Positions 9,403-16,332 of a stretch of 26,062 nucleotides of DNA are shown here, piece after piece; positions within the stretch are counted from its first letter, which is position 1, and each line of letters starts with the position of its first letter. The notes beneath the pieces are model-generated. The model had not been told where the DNA came from and did no database searches. It saw only the letters and a list, made by a program, of their open reading frames with translations. The position numbers and the translations under genes were made by a program. The DNA comes from an uncultured Slackia sp. (GTDB taxonomy: Bacteria > Actinomycetota > Coriobacteriia > Coriobacteriales > Eggerthellaceae), in the NCBI GenBank assembly GCA_900553775.1, contig USEZ01000013.1, positions 1 through 26,062 of the forward strand, read 5' to 3'.

Positions 9403-9509
9403 GATGACCTTCCTTGAAACCGAGGAGGCCGACGCGCATACCGGCCGAGCTTTCTTGTCTGCACGCTCTAGCGCACGCGCCGCACCGCAATTCGCAATCG
9501 GCGAATCGG

Positions 9510-10202
9510 CTACGACTGCTCGATCGCAGCGTCGGCTTTCTCATCTGCAATTCGACGATGCACGCGTGCCACCACGTATGCAACAAGAATCGCTGCGTAC
9601 ACGATGCACATCGTGACTGCACGCGGCGACCCGTTGAGCAATGCCGCGAAGAAAAATCCGAACAGATGGAAAAACGCCAGTATAAAAAACGGATAGGCAA
9701 GCCGTTGCACACGCATCCACCAGTGTGCCGGCATAGCCTTTTTAACCCGAGGAAACGACGTCGCGAAAAGCGGAACCAGCAAGACAAGAAGCAACACCGC
9801 CAGAATGCACGAAGTCGCAACGGCTGGTCGCAAAGAGAACAAGTCGGCCGCCATGGACAGATAGCTCGACAAATACGGGATGAAATGACCCGCGATCAGA
9901 ATGGAGCCCATGATGGACAATTCCGCACGCACGGGTGCAAGGGCCTTTCGCACGACCGACGAACGCGCAAAAACGCCGATGAACATGACCAGGATGAACA
10001 TCGAAAAGCCGGCGTGTCCCTTCTGAATCGCAAACGCCACGACACGCACGACAGCCGAAGGTGCGGGGTTCATAGTGAAATAGATGCCGAAAGCCGCAAT
10101 AACGGCTGCAACACAATAAAAGACGCCTGGATGCAACCTCAGCGGACGCCGGCACAAAAACGCGAACGCAACAACGACAAGAACAGATACGACCAGACTC
10201 AT
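9510..10202 (-). CDS. Ferric-reductase-like membrane cytochrome b
   Basis: This protein of about 230 residues has roughly six hydrophobic helices and resembles the ferric reductase-like transmembrane domain family (MsrQ/FRD type). Candidate haem-ligand histidines lie in GHAGFS, IAGHFIP and ILAFFHLF. The pattern RVQRLAYPFFILAFFHL matches the family's conserved W-x-x-Q/R-L-x-Y helix. It would sit in the cytoplasmic membrane and pass electrons, perhaps from quinol, toward the DmsB-like subunit. An open frame extends 63 codons further upstream, but the ATG at 10202 has a strong GGGAGGT site and starts directly into the first helix, so I chose it. It lies 118 bases after the ferredoxin gene. Its partner and direction of electron flow are inferred from context only. 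Confidence 0.78.
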   Translation of the reverse strand: MSLVVSVLVVVAFAFLCRRPLRLHPGVFYCVAAVIAAFGIYFTMNPAPSAVVRVVAFAIQKGHAGFSMFILVMFIGVFARSSVVRKALAPVRAELSIMGSILIAGHFIPYLSSYLSMAADLFSLRPAVATSCILAVLLLVLLVPLFATSFPRVKKAMPAHWWMRVQRLAYPFFILAFFHLFGFFFAALLNGSPRAVTMCIVYAAILVAYVVARVHRRIADEKADAAIEQS

Positions 10203-10250
10203 AAGACCTCCCTTCCATCGTGAAAACAACGCCTCGAGCCATAGCGGAGA

Positions 10251-10290
10251 TAAAGGGCGCCCGCCCGATGGAGGGGTATCGAGCGGGCTC
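10251..10290 (-). terminator. Intra-operon hairpin between ferredoxin and cytochrome genes
   Basis: On the minus strand, GCCCGCTCGA pairs with TCGGGCGGGC (one G-T pair) across a 10-base loop (arms 10259-10268 and 10279-10288). It is followed by GCCCTTTAT. It lies between the second and third genes of the operon. The weak T-tract suggests partial termination or an mRNA-stabilising structure rather than a full stop. Confidence 0.4.
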
Positions 10291-10320
10291 TTGGAAAACG
10301 TCGTTTCGAAATCGGAACGA

Positions 10321-10953
10321 CTATTGAAGGATGTAGACAGAAGGATTGGTTCCGTCTTCGACCTGCAATTGCGTATATTCGCGCGAAGCAATCAGCTTGG
10401 AGATGTCGGAGTTGGGATCGTCCAAATCGCCAAACGTGCGAGCACGTCCGGGGCACGATTCAACACAAGCAGGAAGTTCACCACGTTCGACGCGATGCGC
10501 GCAGAAGGTGCACTTCTCGACGGTTTTCGCATGGTGCTGCTTCGCCTGGGCATCGCCAACCGCGAAATCGGTGTACCACTGGGGTTCCTCTTCGATGGCA
10601 ACGCGAACGCCATTGTAGGGACATGCCTCGATGCACAAGTTGCAGCCGATGCATTCCTCGGGGTTGAAATCGACGATTCCGTCGTCGCGGATGAACGTCG
10701 ATCCGTTGGCGCACACCGCAACGCATGCAGGGCTTGAGCAATGCTGGCATGCAAGCGTATAAGCGCCCATAGCCAAATCGCCCTCAGCGTACGTGCCGGA
10801 AGGAATTTCCTGGGTTTCGTCACCGCCGCCAACGTGGATTACACGCGTCCACCATACGTTGTTCGGAAGATTGTTCTCGATCTTGCATGCAACCGAACAC
10901 GTATTGCACGCAATGCAGCGAGACATATCGATCGCCATTGCATAGCGAGTCAT
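10321..10953 (-). CDS. DmsB-like 4Fe-4S ferredoxin subunit
   Basis: This 210-residue electron-transfer subunit carries four cysteine groups for four [4Fe-4S] clusters: CIACNTCSVAC near residues 13-23, CQHCSSPACVAVC, CIGCNLCIEACPY, and CTFCAHR followed by ACVESCP. This is the DmsB/NrfC/PsrB architecture and usual length. It passes electrons from the membrane to the catalytic molybdenum subunit. It has no signal peptide, as expected for a partner co-exported with a Tat-signal subunit. Its ATG shares one base with the TAA stop of the catalytic gene (TAATG), which implies translational coupling and a 1:1 complex. Confidence 0.95.
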   Translation of the reverse strand: MTRYAMAIDMSRCIACNTCSVACKIENNLPNNVWWTRVIHVGGGDETQEIPSGTYAEGDLAMGAYTLACQHCSSPACVAVCANGSTFIRDDGIVDFNPEECIGCNLCIEACPYNGVRVAIEEEPQWYTDFAVGDAQAKQHHAKTVEKCTFCAHRVERGELPACVESCPGRARTFGDLDDPNSDISKLIASREYTQLQVEDGTNPSVYILQ

Positions 10954-13418
10954 TATTCACCAGCCCCTTCCCACAGACGCACATCGACCAAGCAGTCCAT
11001 GAAACTTTGGTTGACCGCAACAGGATCGCATTCGCGCGACAGCGGCTCAGACCATCCGCCGGCAAGATGCTGATCGGCCTGCCAACTCTTCGGATATACC
11101 AACGTTCCCGTACGAATCGCTTCGCTGAGCACCAGCCTCGCAACAGCATGGCCGTGGTCGTTGAAACAATCGACATGATCGCCATCGGAAAGACCGCGCT
11201 CTTTCGCGTCGGCAGGATTCATCTTCACCGTAGGCTCGGGGTCGATTTCACGTAGAATCGGATTGTATGCCCATTGACCATGCACGCGATAACGAGGACG
11301 TTCGGACATAAGCACGAACGGATACGTTTTATGCAATTCGTTCGTCGGCCACGCCTCACGCGGCTCGAAGAAGTGAGGAAGGCGCTCTCGCTCGAGGTCG
11401 GGAGTCTTACCCGTGACGCCGTACGGGGTCGGGTTTTCTATATAGAATTCGACACGGCCCGACGGAGTGAGGAAATTGCCGCCTTGCCAGAGCAAAAACG
11501 GATCAGGCATATAGCGGATGGCGTTCTTTTCGCAAAGGTTGTCGTAAGTCAGCCCCGCCTCATTGTTTGCCTCGGTATTCAGGTATTCGCGCAGCCAGTC
11601 GCTTTCGTTCGGGAAGAAATCATCGCCCAGGCCCATCTTGGAAGCGAGCATTTTCATGATTTCGCTATCGGGCTTCGCTTCTCCGAGAGGCTCGATAACC
11701 TTCTCGGAATGGACGAGCGAATAATAATTGCCCTGAACGACGATGTCCTCGTATTCGAACCAATGCGCGCACGGCAAAACGATATCGGACCAACGGGCGG
11801 TGTCGGTCATCATATTGTCGACCGTCACGATGAAGTCGAGCTTCTTGAACACATCGTCGCGCAGCGAATTCGTATCGACCCACGTGCACATCGGATTGGC
11901 GACCCAGACCCAAAGGGCCTTCGGCGTAATGGGCGCCCCCGCATACTCCCCAGACGCAATAACGTCCGCCATCACCATGTTGGGGATAGAGGGGGAAGTA
12001 ACCTTGGTTTCCACTGCGTCAAGCGTAGGATTCATGGCCGAGAAGTATGTCCAGTTCGCCGTCTGGTAATTGGCGCCCGGAAAGCCCAGCTGACCAGCCA
12101 AGGCAGCCATGGTAGCACCCGCATGATACGGGTGAATGCCGTTGTCGTACGCCTGAGCGCCCCAGCCGCAACGATGCGTTACCGGGCCGTCGCAAGCAAG
12201 GCGAGCAAGCTCTCGAATCGTCTCGACAGGAACTTCGCACAATTCCGTCGCCTTTTCGGGCGGGTATTGCATGATTTCGTTTTTCAGCAAAGTGAATGCC
12301 GTATGACACGCAATTCCGTTAACCGTGTATTCGCCCTCGACAGCAGGAGACGTCGCCTGCGAAAGCTCGACGCCATCATTCGCGTTGGAATCCCAGACAA
12401 CGTAGGGGTCGATAACGGTCGGCTCACCTGTCGCGGGATCGACATCGCCTTCAACGGGCTCTACACCCAAATCGCTCATACGAAGGAATTTTCCATCCCC
12501 GTCTTTCACCAGGAAAGGAGCGACGGTGTGAGACAGAATGAACTCGTCGTCCTGCAAGCCTTCCTCAAGAATGACATACATCATGGCCATTTCGAGCACG
12601 GTATCGGAACCAGGGCGGATAGGAACGAACATGTCCGACTTGGCAGCGGCCTGCGTGAAGATCGGATCGATGCAAACAATGTAAGCACCCGCCTCTTTGG
12701 CGTCGGCCAGGAAATGCCAGTCGTGAATCTGGGCATCAGTAATGTTGTTGCCCCACAGGAAAATGGTCTTCGCGTTCACCAAATCGCGCGGATCGTTGCC
12801 GGGCCACAAGCCCGCCATACCGAATACGCGAGAAATGCCGTAGAAGTTGCCCATGTCGAGCGAAGAGCTCATCGTGGAGGCATTGATTTGATTGAAGAAT
12901 TTGTTCGTATACGCGTTGTTTATGGCGCCGTAATTGCCAGAGCCAGAACAGCGGATAATCGAAGAATCGCCGAATTCTTCGCGATACTTGGTGAATTTTT
13001 CTGCAATTTCCGAAATGGCTTCATCCCAGGAAATTTCTTCCCACTCACCTGCGCCGCGTTCGCCCACGCGACGAAGCGGATGCAAGACTCGATCGGGATG
13101 ATAGACGTTTTGAACATGAGACAAACCGCGCAAGCAAATACGCTTGAACTCGGGAATCGGCTGTTCAGCGGCAGAAGTCTTCACAACCTTGCCCTCGCGC
13201 ACATGCACATCGAGCATGCAGCAGTTGAAGCAATTCGGACGGCAGCAGCTATTGAAAACCTGCTCTTCGACCTGCTGCTGCGGCTCTCCCCCGCCTTCCT
13301 GCTTCGGCGCACAACCGAGCATACTGCCCGCCCACACGCCGCCTACGGCAACAGCGCCTGTTTTCAGGAAATTACGCCGCGACAACAAGCCCGCAGCAGA
13401 ACTCTGTGCTCCCGACAT
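10953..13418 (-). CDS. Tat-exported molybdopterin oxidoreductase (DMSO reductase family)
   Basis: This is the 821-residue catalytic subunit of a DMSO-reductase-family enzyme. The N-terminus has a twin-arginine signal (SRRNFLK at 13-19), a hydrophobic stretch, and a Cys at 36 that could suit lipidation. An iron-sulfur site follows with C59, C63, C67 and C95. The molybdopterin regions then follow, including WDEAISEIAEKF, LWGNNITDAQIHDWHF, WVANPMCTWVDTNSL and the C-terminal cofactor-binding domain (VLMSERPRYRVHGQWAYNP). It acts outside the membrane as a terminal reductase or, less likely, as an oxidase. The substrate cannot be named. By hand alignment, the position of the DmsA Mo-ligand serine appears to be Asp188 (SSSLDMGNFYG). 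The start has an AAGGAGGAGAG ribosome binding site. It leads the operon with a ferredoxin, a cytochrome and a chaperone. Confidence 0.94.
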   Translation of the reverse strand: MSGAQSSAAGLLSRRNFLKTGAVAVGGVWAGSMLGCAPKQEGGGEPQQQVEEQVFNSCCRPNCFNCCMLDVHVREGKVVKTSAAEQPIPEFKRICLRGLSHVQNVYHPDRVLHPLRRVGERGAGEWEEISWDEAISEIAEKFTKYREEFGDSSIIRCSGSGNYGAINNAYTNKFFNQINASTMSSSLDMGNFYGISRVFGMAGLWPGNDPRDLVNAKTIFLWGNNITDAQIHDWHFLADAKEAGAYIVCIDPIFTQAAAKSDMFVPIRPGSDTVLEMAMMYVILEEGLQDDEFILSHTVAPFLVKDGDGKFLRMSDLGVEPVEGDVDPATGEPTVIDPYVVWDSNANDGVELSQATSPAVEGEYTVNGIACHTAFTLLKNEIMQYPPEKATELCEVPVETIRELARLACDGPVTHRCGWGAQAYDNGIHPYHAGATMAALAGQLGFPGANYQTANWTYFSAMNPTLDAVETKVTSPSIPNMVMADVIASGEYAGAPITPKALWVWVANPMCTWVDTNSLRDDVFKKLDFIVTVDNMMTDTARWSDIVLPCAHWFEYEDIVVQGNYYSLVHSEKVIEPLGEAKPDSEIMKMLASKMGLGDDFFPNESDWLREYLNTEANNEAGLTYDNLCEKNAIRYMPDPFLLWQGGNFLTPSGRVEFYIENPTPYGVTGKTPDLERERLPHFFEPREAWPTNELHKTYPFVLMSERPRYRVHGQWAYNPILREIDPEPTVKMNPADAKERGLSDGDHVDCFNDHGHAVARLVLSEAIRTGTLVYPKSWQADQHLAGGWSEPLSRECDPVAVNQSFMDCLVDVRLWEGAGE

Positions 13419-13608
13419 CTCTCCTCCTTAAAGTCCGGGCTCATGATGAACCCCGCCCAAGAAGACAGTTCGCCGAAAGAAGCTGATGATTCAAACAGCA
13501 TCGCCAGCAAAAGCCATGCAGCTTTCGCCAAGCATTATGCGCGCAAAGCGACTTTTCAGCCCCATCAGTTGGCGAACCCCTCCCCCTTCTTGAAGTCGGC
13601 CAACTTCT
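13419..13608 (-). promoter_or_regulatory. Long untranslated leader of the molybdo-reductase operon
   Basis: About 190 bases separate the predicted transcription start from the catalytic-subunit ATG. The leader can form alternative hairpins. One example is GTTGGC pairing with GCCAAC around a purine-rich loop, in competition with GAAGT pairing with a GACTTC segment. Any regulatory role is inference; I could not match it to a known riboswitch such as the Moco motif. Confidence 0.3.
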
Positions 13609-13640
13609 TTGTCATATGATAATTTAAAATCATATGACAA
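13609..13640. promoter_or_regulatory. Perfect 12-base dyad operator at the molybdo-reductase promoter
   Basis: TTGTCATATGAT (13609-13620) and its exact reverse complement (13629-13640) flank an 8-base AT-only spacer. The dyad covers the -10 and spacer of the predicted promoter and reaches the -35. Almost the same arm with the same 8-base spacing lies in front of the NrfD-GntR-SPFH operon. A GntR repressor is the natural candidate to bind it. The pattern is seen directly; the binding protein is inferred. Confidence 0.72.
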
Positions 13641-13644
13641 TCAA
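13616..13644 (-). promoter_or_regulatory. Sigma-70-type promoter of the molybdo-reductase operon
   Basis: On the minus strand, a TTGATT -35 (13639-13644) and a TATCAT -10 (13616-13621) are spaced by exactly 17 bases. The dyad operator lies within this promoter, which suggests repression by blocking RNA polymerase. Confidence 0.6.
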
Positions 13645-13660
13645 TGCGGAAATCTCGAGG

Positions 13661-13683
13661 AAATCATCCTTCATGAAGGATGA
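13661..13683 (-). terminator. 20-base palindrome after the SPFH gene, likely terminator
   Basis: A perfect 20-base palindrome (TCATCCTT, CATG, AAGGATGA; 13664-13683) lies 17 bases beyond the SPFH stop. On the minus strand it is followed by TTTCCTC. The position suits termination of the NrfD-GntR-SPFH transcript. The short T-run makes it weak, and it lies just upstream of the next promoter, so an operator role is also possible. Confidence 0.5.
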
Positions 13684-13699
13684 GACGCGTACGGAGACG

Positions 13700-14686
13700 T
13701 TAAAGCAAGCCCGAATCGACCATATGTTTGCCGAGATCTTTAGCCGCCTTTTCCCCAAACGAATCACCCCAGGCACTTGGGATCACCACAGCGCCGCCAG
13801 CATCCTTCACGCCTTCGTACAGCAGGTGCATCGCACGCAAGCGCATGGCGCGTTCGTCGTCACCGTAGTTTTCCACCACATCTTTGAGCATGTCGGAAAT
13901 GTCTTGCTCGGCCTCCATCAAAGCAATGCGCGCTTTGCGACGCTGTTCCGCCTGCGCCTCGATCGACATGGCCTCCTGGAGTTCCTTCGGCATCAAAATG
14001 TCGCGAATTTCAACCGAAAGAATCGTAATGCCCCACGGAGCAACCTTTTCCTCGATGACGCGCTTCAACTCCCTATCAAGCTGCGAGCGACGCGCGGTGA
14101 CTTCGGCCGTGGCAGCACGGCCGATGGCATCGCGCAGCACCGTTTGAGCGGAAAGCCTCACCGCCTGCCCGAAATCGCTCACTTCGGTGCAAGCTTTCTC
14201 GGCGTCCCACACCATCCAGAACAAAACGGCGTCCACATCAAGCGGCACCAAATCCATCGTCAACGTTTCTTCGGCGCCGAACGGCGTCGCATGCACGCGC
14301 TGGTCGATGCGCATCGCGCAATGCTCGACAACAGGAACCGTGAAAAAAAGGCCCGGGCCTTTTACCTTTTCGAACCTGCCCAGCCGCAGCACCACAACAC
14401 GCTCCCATTGTTGGGCGATATGCACGCACGAACCCGCCAGAAACGACGCCGTGCACGCACAGACCAGCACAATCATGGTGGCCTCGCCGCACAACGCTAT
14501 GCCGATAAGGCACGCAATCGCGAACACGACCAGAAACACCGTCGCACGAAAGAAGTACACGCCGTTTCTCGACGCCTGGCTCACGCCGTCGGGACGGCCT
14601 TCTTCGGGCACGACATTGAATTTGCCGCGCACTGAACCTCGGCCGCCGTCGTGCCCTCCATCAGCCTTGGATTTTCTTGCGCACAT
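13700..14686 (-). CDS. SPFH/band 7 (slipin-like) membrane protein
   Basis: This 328-residue protein has two hydrophobic segments near residues 45-90 and then an SPFH domain. Typical slipin landmarks are QQWERVVVLRLGRFEKVKGPGLFFTVP, the DAVLFWMVWDAEKA strand and the AVRLSAQTVLRDAIGR helix. IEEKVAPWGITILSVEIRDILMPKELQEAM and EAQAEQRRKARI then lead into a helical C-terminus. Such proteins oligomerise as membrane scaffolds and often organise or stabilise partner membrane proteins. The ATG has a GGAGGGAG ribosome binding site and overlaps the GntR gene by 26 bases, so the two are co-translated. The C-terminal 58 residues have a decayed paralogue at 17848-18216. A specific role beside NrfD is inference. 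Confidence 0.9.
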   Translation of the reverse strand: MCARKSKADGGHDGGRGSVRGKFNVVPEEGRPDGVSQASRNGVYFFRATVFLVVFAIACLIGIALCGEATMIVLVCACTASFLAGSCVHIAQQWERVVVLRLGRFEKVKGPGLFFTVPVVEHCAMRIDQRVHATPFGAEETLTMDLVPLDVDAVLFWMVWDAEKACTEVSDFGQAVRLSAQTVLRDAIGRAATAEVTARRSQLDRELKRVIEEKVAPWGITILSVEIRDILMPKELQEAMSIEAQAEQRRKARIALMEAEQDISDMLKDVVENYGDDERAMRLRAMHLLYEGVKDAGGAVVIPSAWGDSFGEKAAKDLGKHMVDSGLL

Positions 14687-15149
14687 CGGACGCTCCCTCC
14701 CCGTGATTTATCGCGATCAGTTTGATACCGCCGTTTTCCCGGTCGTTTTCGCGCAATGTGGATGCACGGTTTTGCTCCATCTTCCTGATTTTGCGAATCA
14801 TGGCCTTCTCAATATCGGAAAGGCTCAGTCCCAAATCCCTGCACGAAACGATGCAATCTTCAAGCGCCGCCTCGACGGCCATGACCCGATCGTCGTTCTC
14901 GTCGAATTCAAGCTCGTTGACGAATGCGCCGCGTCCGCGCGTCGATGTGATGTAGCCGTCATGAGCCAAGCTCGCATACGCCTTGTTCACGGTGTTGTAG
15001 TTAATCGACATCTCGGAAGCAAGTCCGCGGACGGTGGGCAGCTGATCGCCCGGGCGATAGTGACCGCTGTTGATCAGATACACCAATCTGTTGCGCAATT
15101 GCAGCCACAAAGGAACGTCGCTTTGCTCGTCTATTTCGAACGAAGGCAT
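14661..15149 (-). CDS. GntR-family regulator, YtrA type
   Basis: This 162-residue regulator has an N-terminal winged helix of the GntR type (PLWLQLRNRLVYLINSGHYRPG, then LPTVRGLASEMSINYNTVNK, then GYITSTRGRGAFV). A short helical C-terminal domain (ALEDCIVSCRDLGLSLSDIEKAMIRKI) is too small for a FadR or HutC effector domain, which points to the YtrA subfamily. YtrA-type repressors usually control their own operon and neighbouring membrane-protein genes through long dyads. An upstream extension of 56 codons exists but runs into the NrfD gene; the ATG at 15149 with GAGGAAAG and GGGGAAGG upstream is preferred. Candidate binding sites are the dyads at 13609-13640 and 16084-16118. Confidence 0.9.
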   Translation of the reverse strand: MPSFEIDEQSDVPLWLQLRNRLVYLINSGHYRPGDQLPTVRGLASEMSINYNTVNKAYASLAHDGYITSTRGRGAFVNELEFDENDDRVMAVEAALEDCIVSCRDLGLSLSDIEKAMIRKIRKMEQNRASTLRENDRENGGIKLIAINHGEGASDVRKKIQG

Positions 15150-15175
15150 GCCTTCCCCACTTTCCTCAATCGCCG

Positions 15176-16051
15176 TCAGGCCAACCCGGCCCCTATAATG
15201 CACATTCGAAGACAAAAACCGCCTATCAAGGCAAACATGCCTGCCGCGAATCCCAAATCGTCCCGACGAGCATGCAGCGCAAACATCTCGACAACAAGCG
15301 GAACGACCAAACCGCATCCGACAAGCCCGAGCCAGAACGCCTTGCTTTGCGCGCCGAACACGAGGGAGGATGCGGCAGAAGACGTACCGTCGTCAAGAAA
15401 CGAAAGCATCACCAAGAGAGTCAATGCCACGGCCTCCGCCAAAATAATCGCAATATCGACCATCGACAAACCTCTCATGGCAGAGGAAAACGTCTCGTTC
15501 GACCGGCAAAGATGAGCAGTTGCCATGACCAAACCGCAACCGGTGGAAAGCGACGAAAGGACAAAAAGCGCCACGACCAAAGGACTGTCCCAAAACGGCA
15601 CTCCGGCGAACAGGGCAAGCAGAAGCGCCGTATACGCCATGACCGCGAAGCCGAGAACGAACGACGCGCCAACGGCGGCCATAACGAACGCTGTGCGGGC
15701 GCGCGGATAAAGCATCCATGCCGTGCAAAGGAAAAGCGCGCAGGCCAACAGCCCCGCAAGGCACCAGGCGCCTACGTTGACGACGCTCGCTCCGGGATTG
15801 AACGCAACCGTGAGAATGCGGTCGGGGCGCCCCAAGTCGGCGGCAAGACACACGATGCCGAAAAAGAGCGCCAAGGATGCCGCCGCATACCCCGTTCCGA
15901 TCAGGCTGCGATATTCGATTCTCGGCCTGAACAGGCCACAAGACGAAAGCATCTCGCGAGGGCACAGAAACGAAAGCACGGCAAGCACCTGACAGGCACC
16001 TGCCCCCAAGCCGCCCAAGAACAGATAGGTTATGATGCGCGGATCTTCCAT
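15176..16051 (-). CDS. NrfD-type polytopic membrane subunit
   Basis: This 291-residue protein has about eight hydrophobic helices and matches the NrfD/PsrC (polysulfide reductase membrane subunit) family. It has the N-terminal YLFLGGLGAGACQ motif and the conserved ADLGRPDR loop after the second helix. NrfD proteins handle quinol and pass electrons to, or receive them from, a DmsB-like ferredoxin subunit. No ferredoxin or catalytic gene stands beside it in this operon. The reductase operon 1.8 kb downstream has both but no NrfD. The ATG at 16051 with GAGGAGCGC upstream is better than the alternative 11 codons earlier. It is followed 26 bases later by the GntR gene. Confidence 0.87.
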   Translation of the reverse strand: MEDPRIITYLFLGGLGAGACQVLAVLSFLCPREMLSSCGLFRPRIEYRSLIGTGYAAASLALFFGIVCLAADLGRPDRILTVAFNPGASVVNVGAWCLAGLLACALFLCTAWMLYPRARTAFVMAAVGASFVLGFAVMAYTALLLALFAGVPFWDSPLVVALFVLSSLSTGCGLVMATAHLCRSNETFSSAMRGLSMVDIAIILAEAVALTLLVMLSFLDDGTSSAASSLVFGAQSKAFWLGLVGCGLVVPLVVEMFALHARRDDLGFAAGMFALIGGFCLRMCIIGAGLA

Positions 16052-16083
16052 GCGCTCCTCGCCGGATATTCGATAATGCGTCA

Positions 16084-16118
16084 TTGTAGCAACAATCGCA
16101 CATTATCGTATGACAATA
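16084..16118. promoter_or_regulatory. Operator-like dyad upstream of the NrfD operon
   Basis: Read on the minus strand, TTGTCATACGAT (complement of 16105-16116) is followed by an 8-base spacer and a looser inverted arm (16084-16096, ending ACAA). The first arm matches 11 of 12 bases of the molybdo-reductase operator, with the same spacer length. GATAAT and TACAAT within it could serve as -10 boxes, so binding here would block transcription of nrfD-gntR-SPFH. Confidence 0.62.
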
Positions 16119-16249
16119 CGCGATCGGTAAGAACCGGAAACCATCCGATTCTGATTGAGACCGCACTGAGCAAAGACGCGGCGTCACCGATTGGAAAGAT
16201 AGGCAACGCAACAAGCAACCAAGGATCGTGCAACGTCGTAATCTGGCCG

Positions 16250-16306
16250 TTGATTTTATTCTTCTGTATATTATACTTGTCTATAATATATATATCTATA
16301 TTATAG
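16250..16306 (+). promoter_or_regulatory. AT-rich promoter and palindrome of the ATPase gene
   Basis: TTGATT (16250-16255), a 16-base spacer and TATACT (16272-16277) form one possible promoter. A second -10 (TATAAT, 16282-16287) follows. A perfect inverted repeat, CTATAATATA and TATATTATAG around a 6-base spacer (16281-16306), overlaps it and may be an operator. The stretch is much more AT-rich than the rest of the window. Confidence 0.55.
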
Positions 16307-16332
16307 TTATCTATAAGAATAAGGAGAGCGCT

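Noticed and set aside
11274..13619. 781-codon open frame on the plus strand opposite the molybdo-reductase gene
   Set aside because: The opposite strand encodes a full DMSO-reductase-family protein with a Tat signal and cofactor motifs. The plus-strand product has no recognisable domain.
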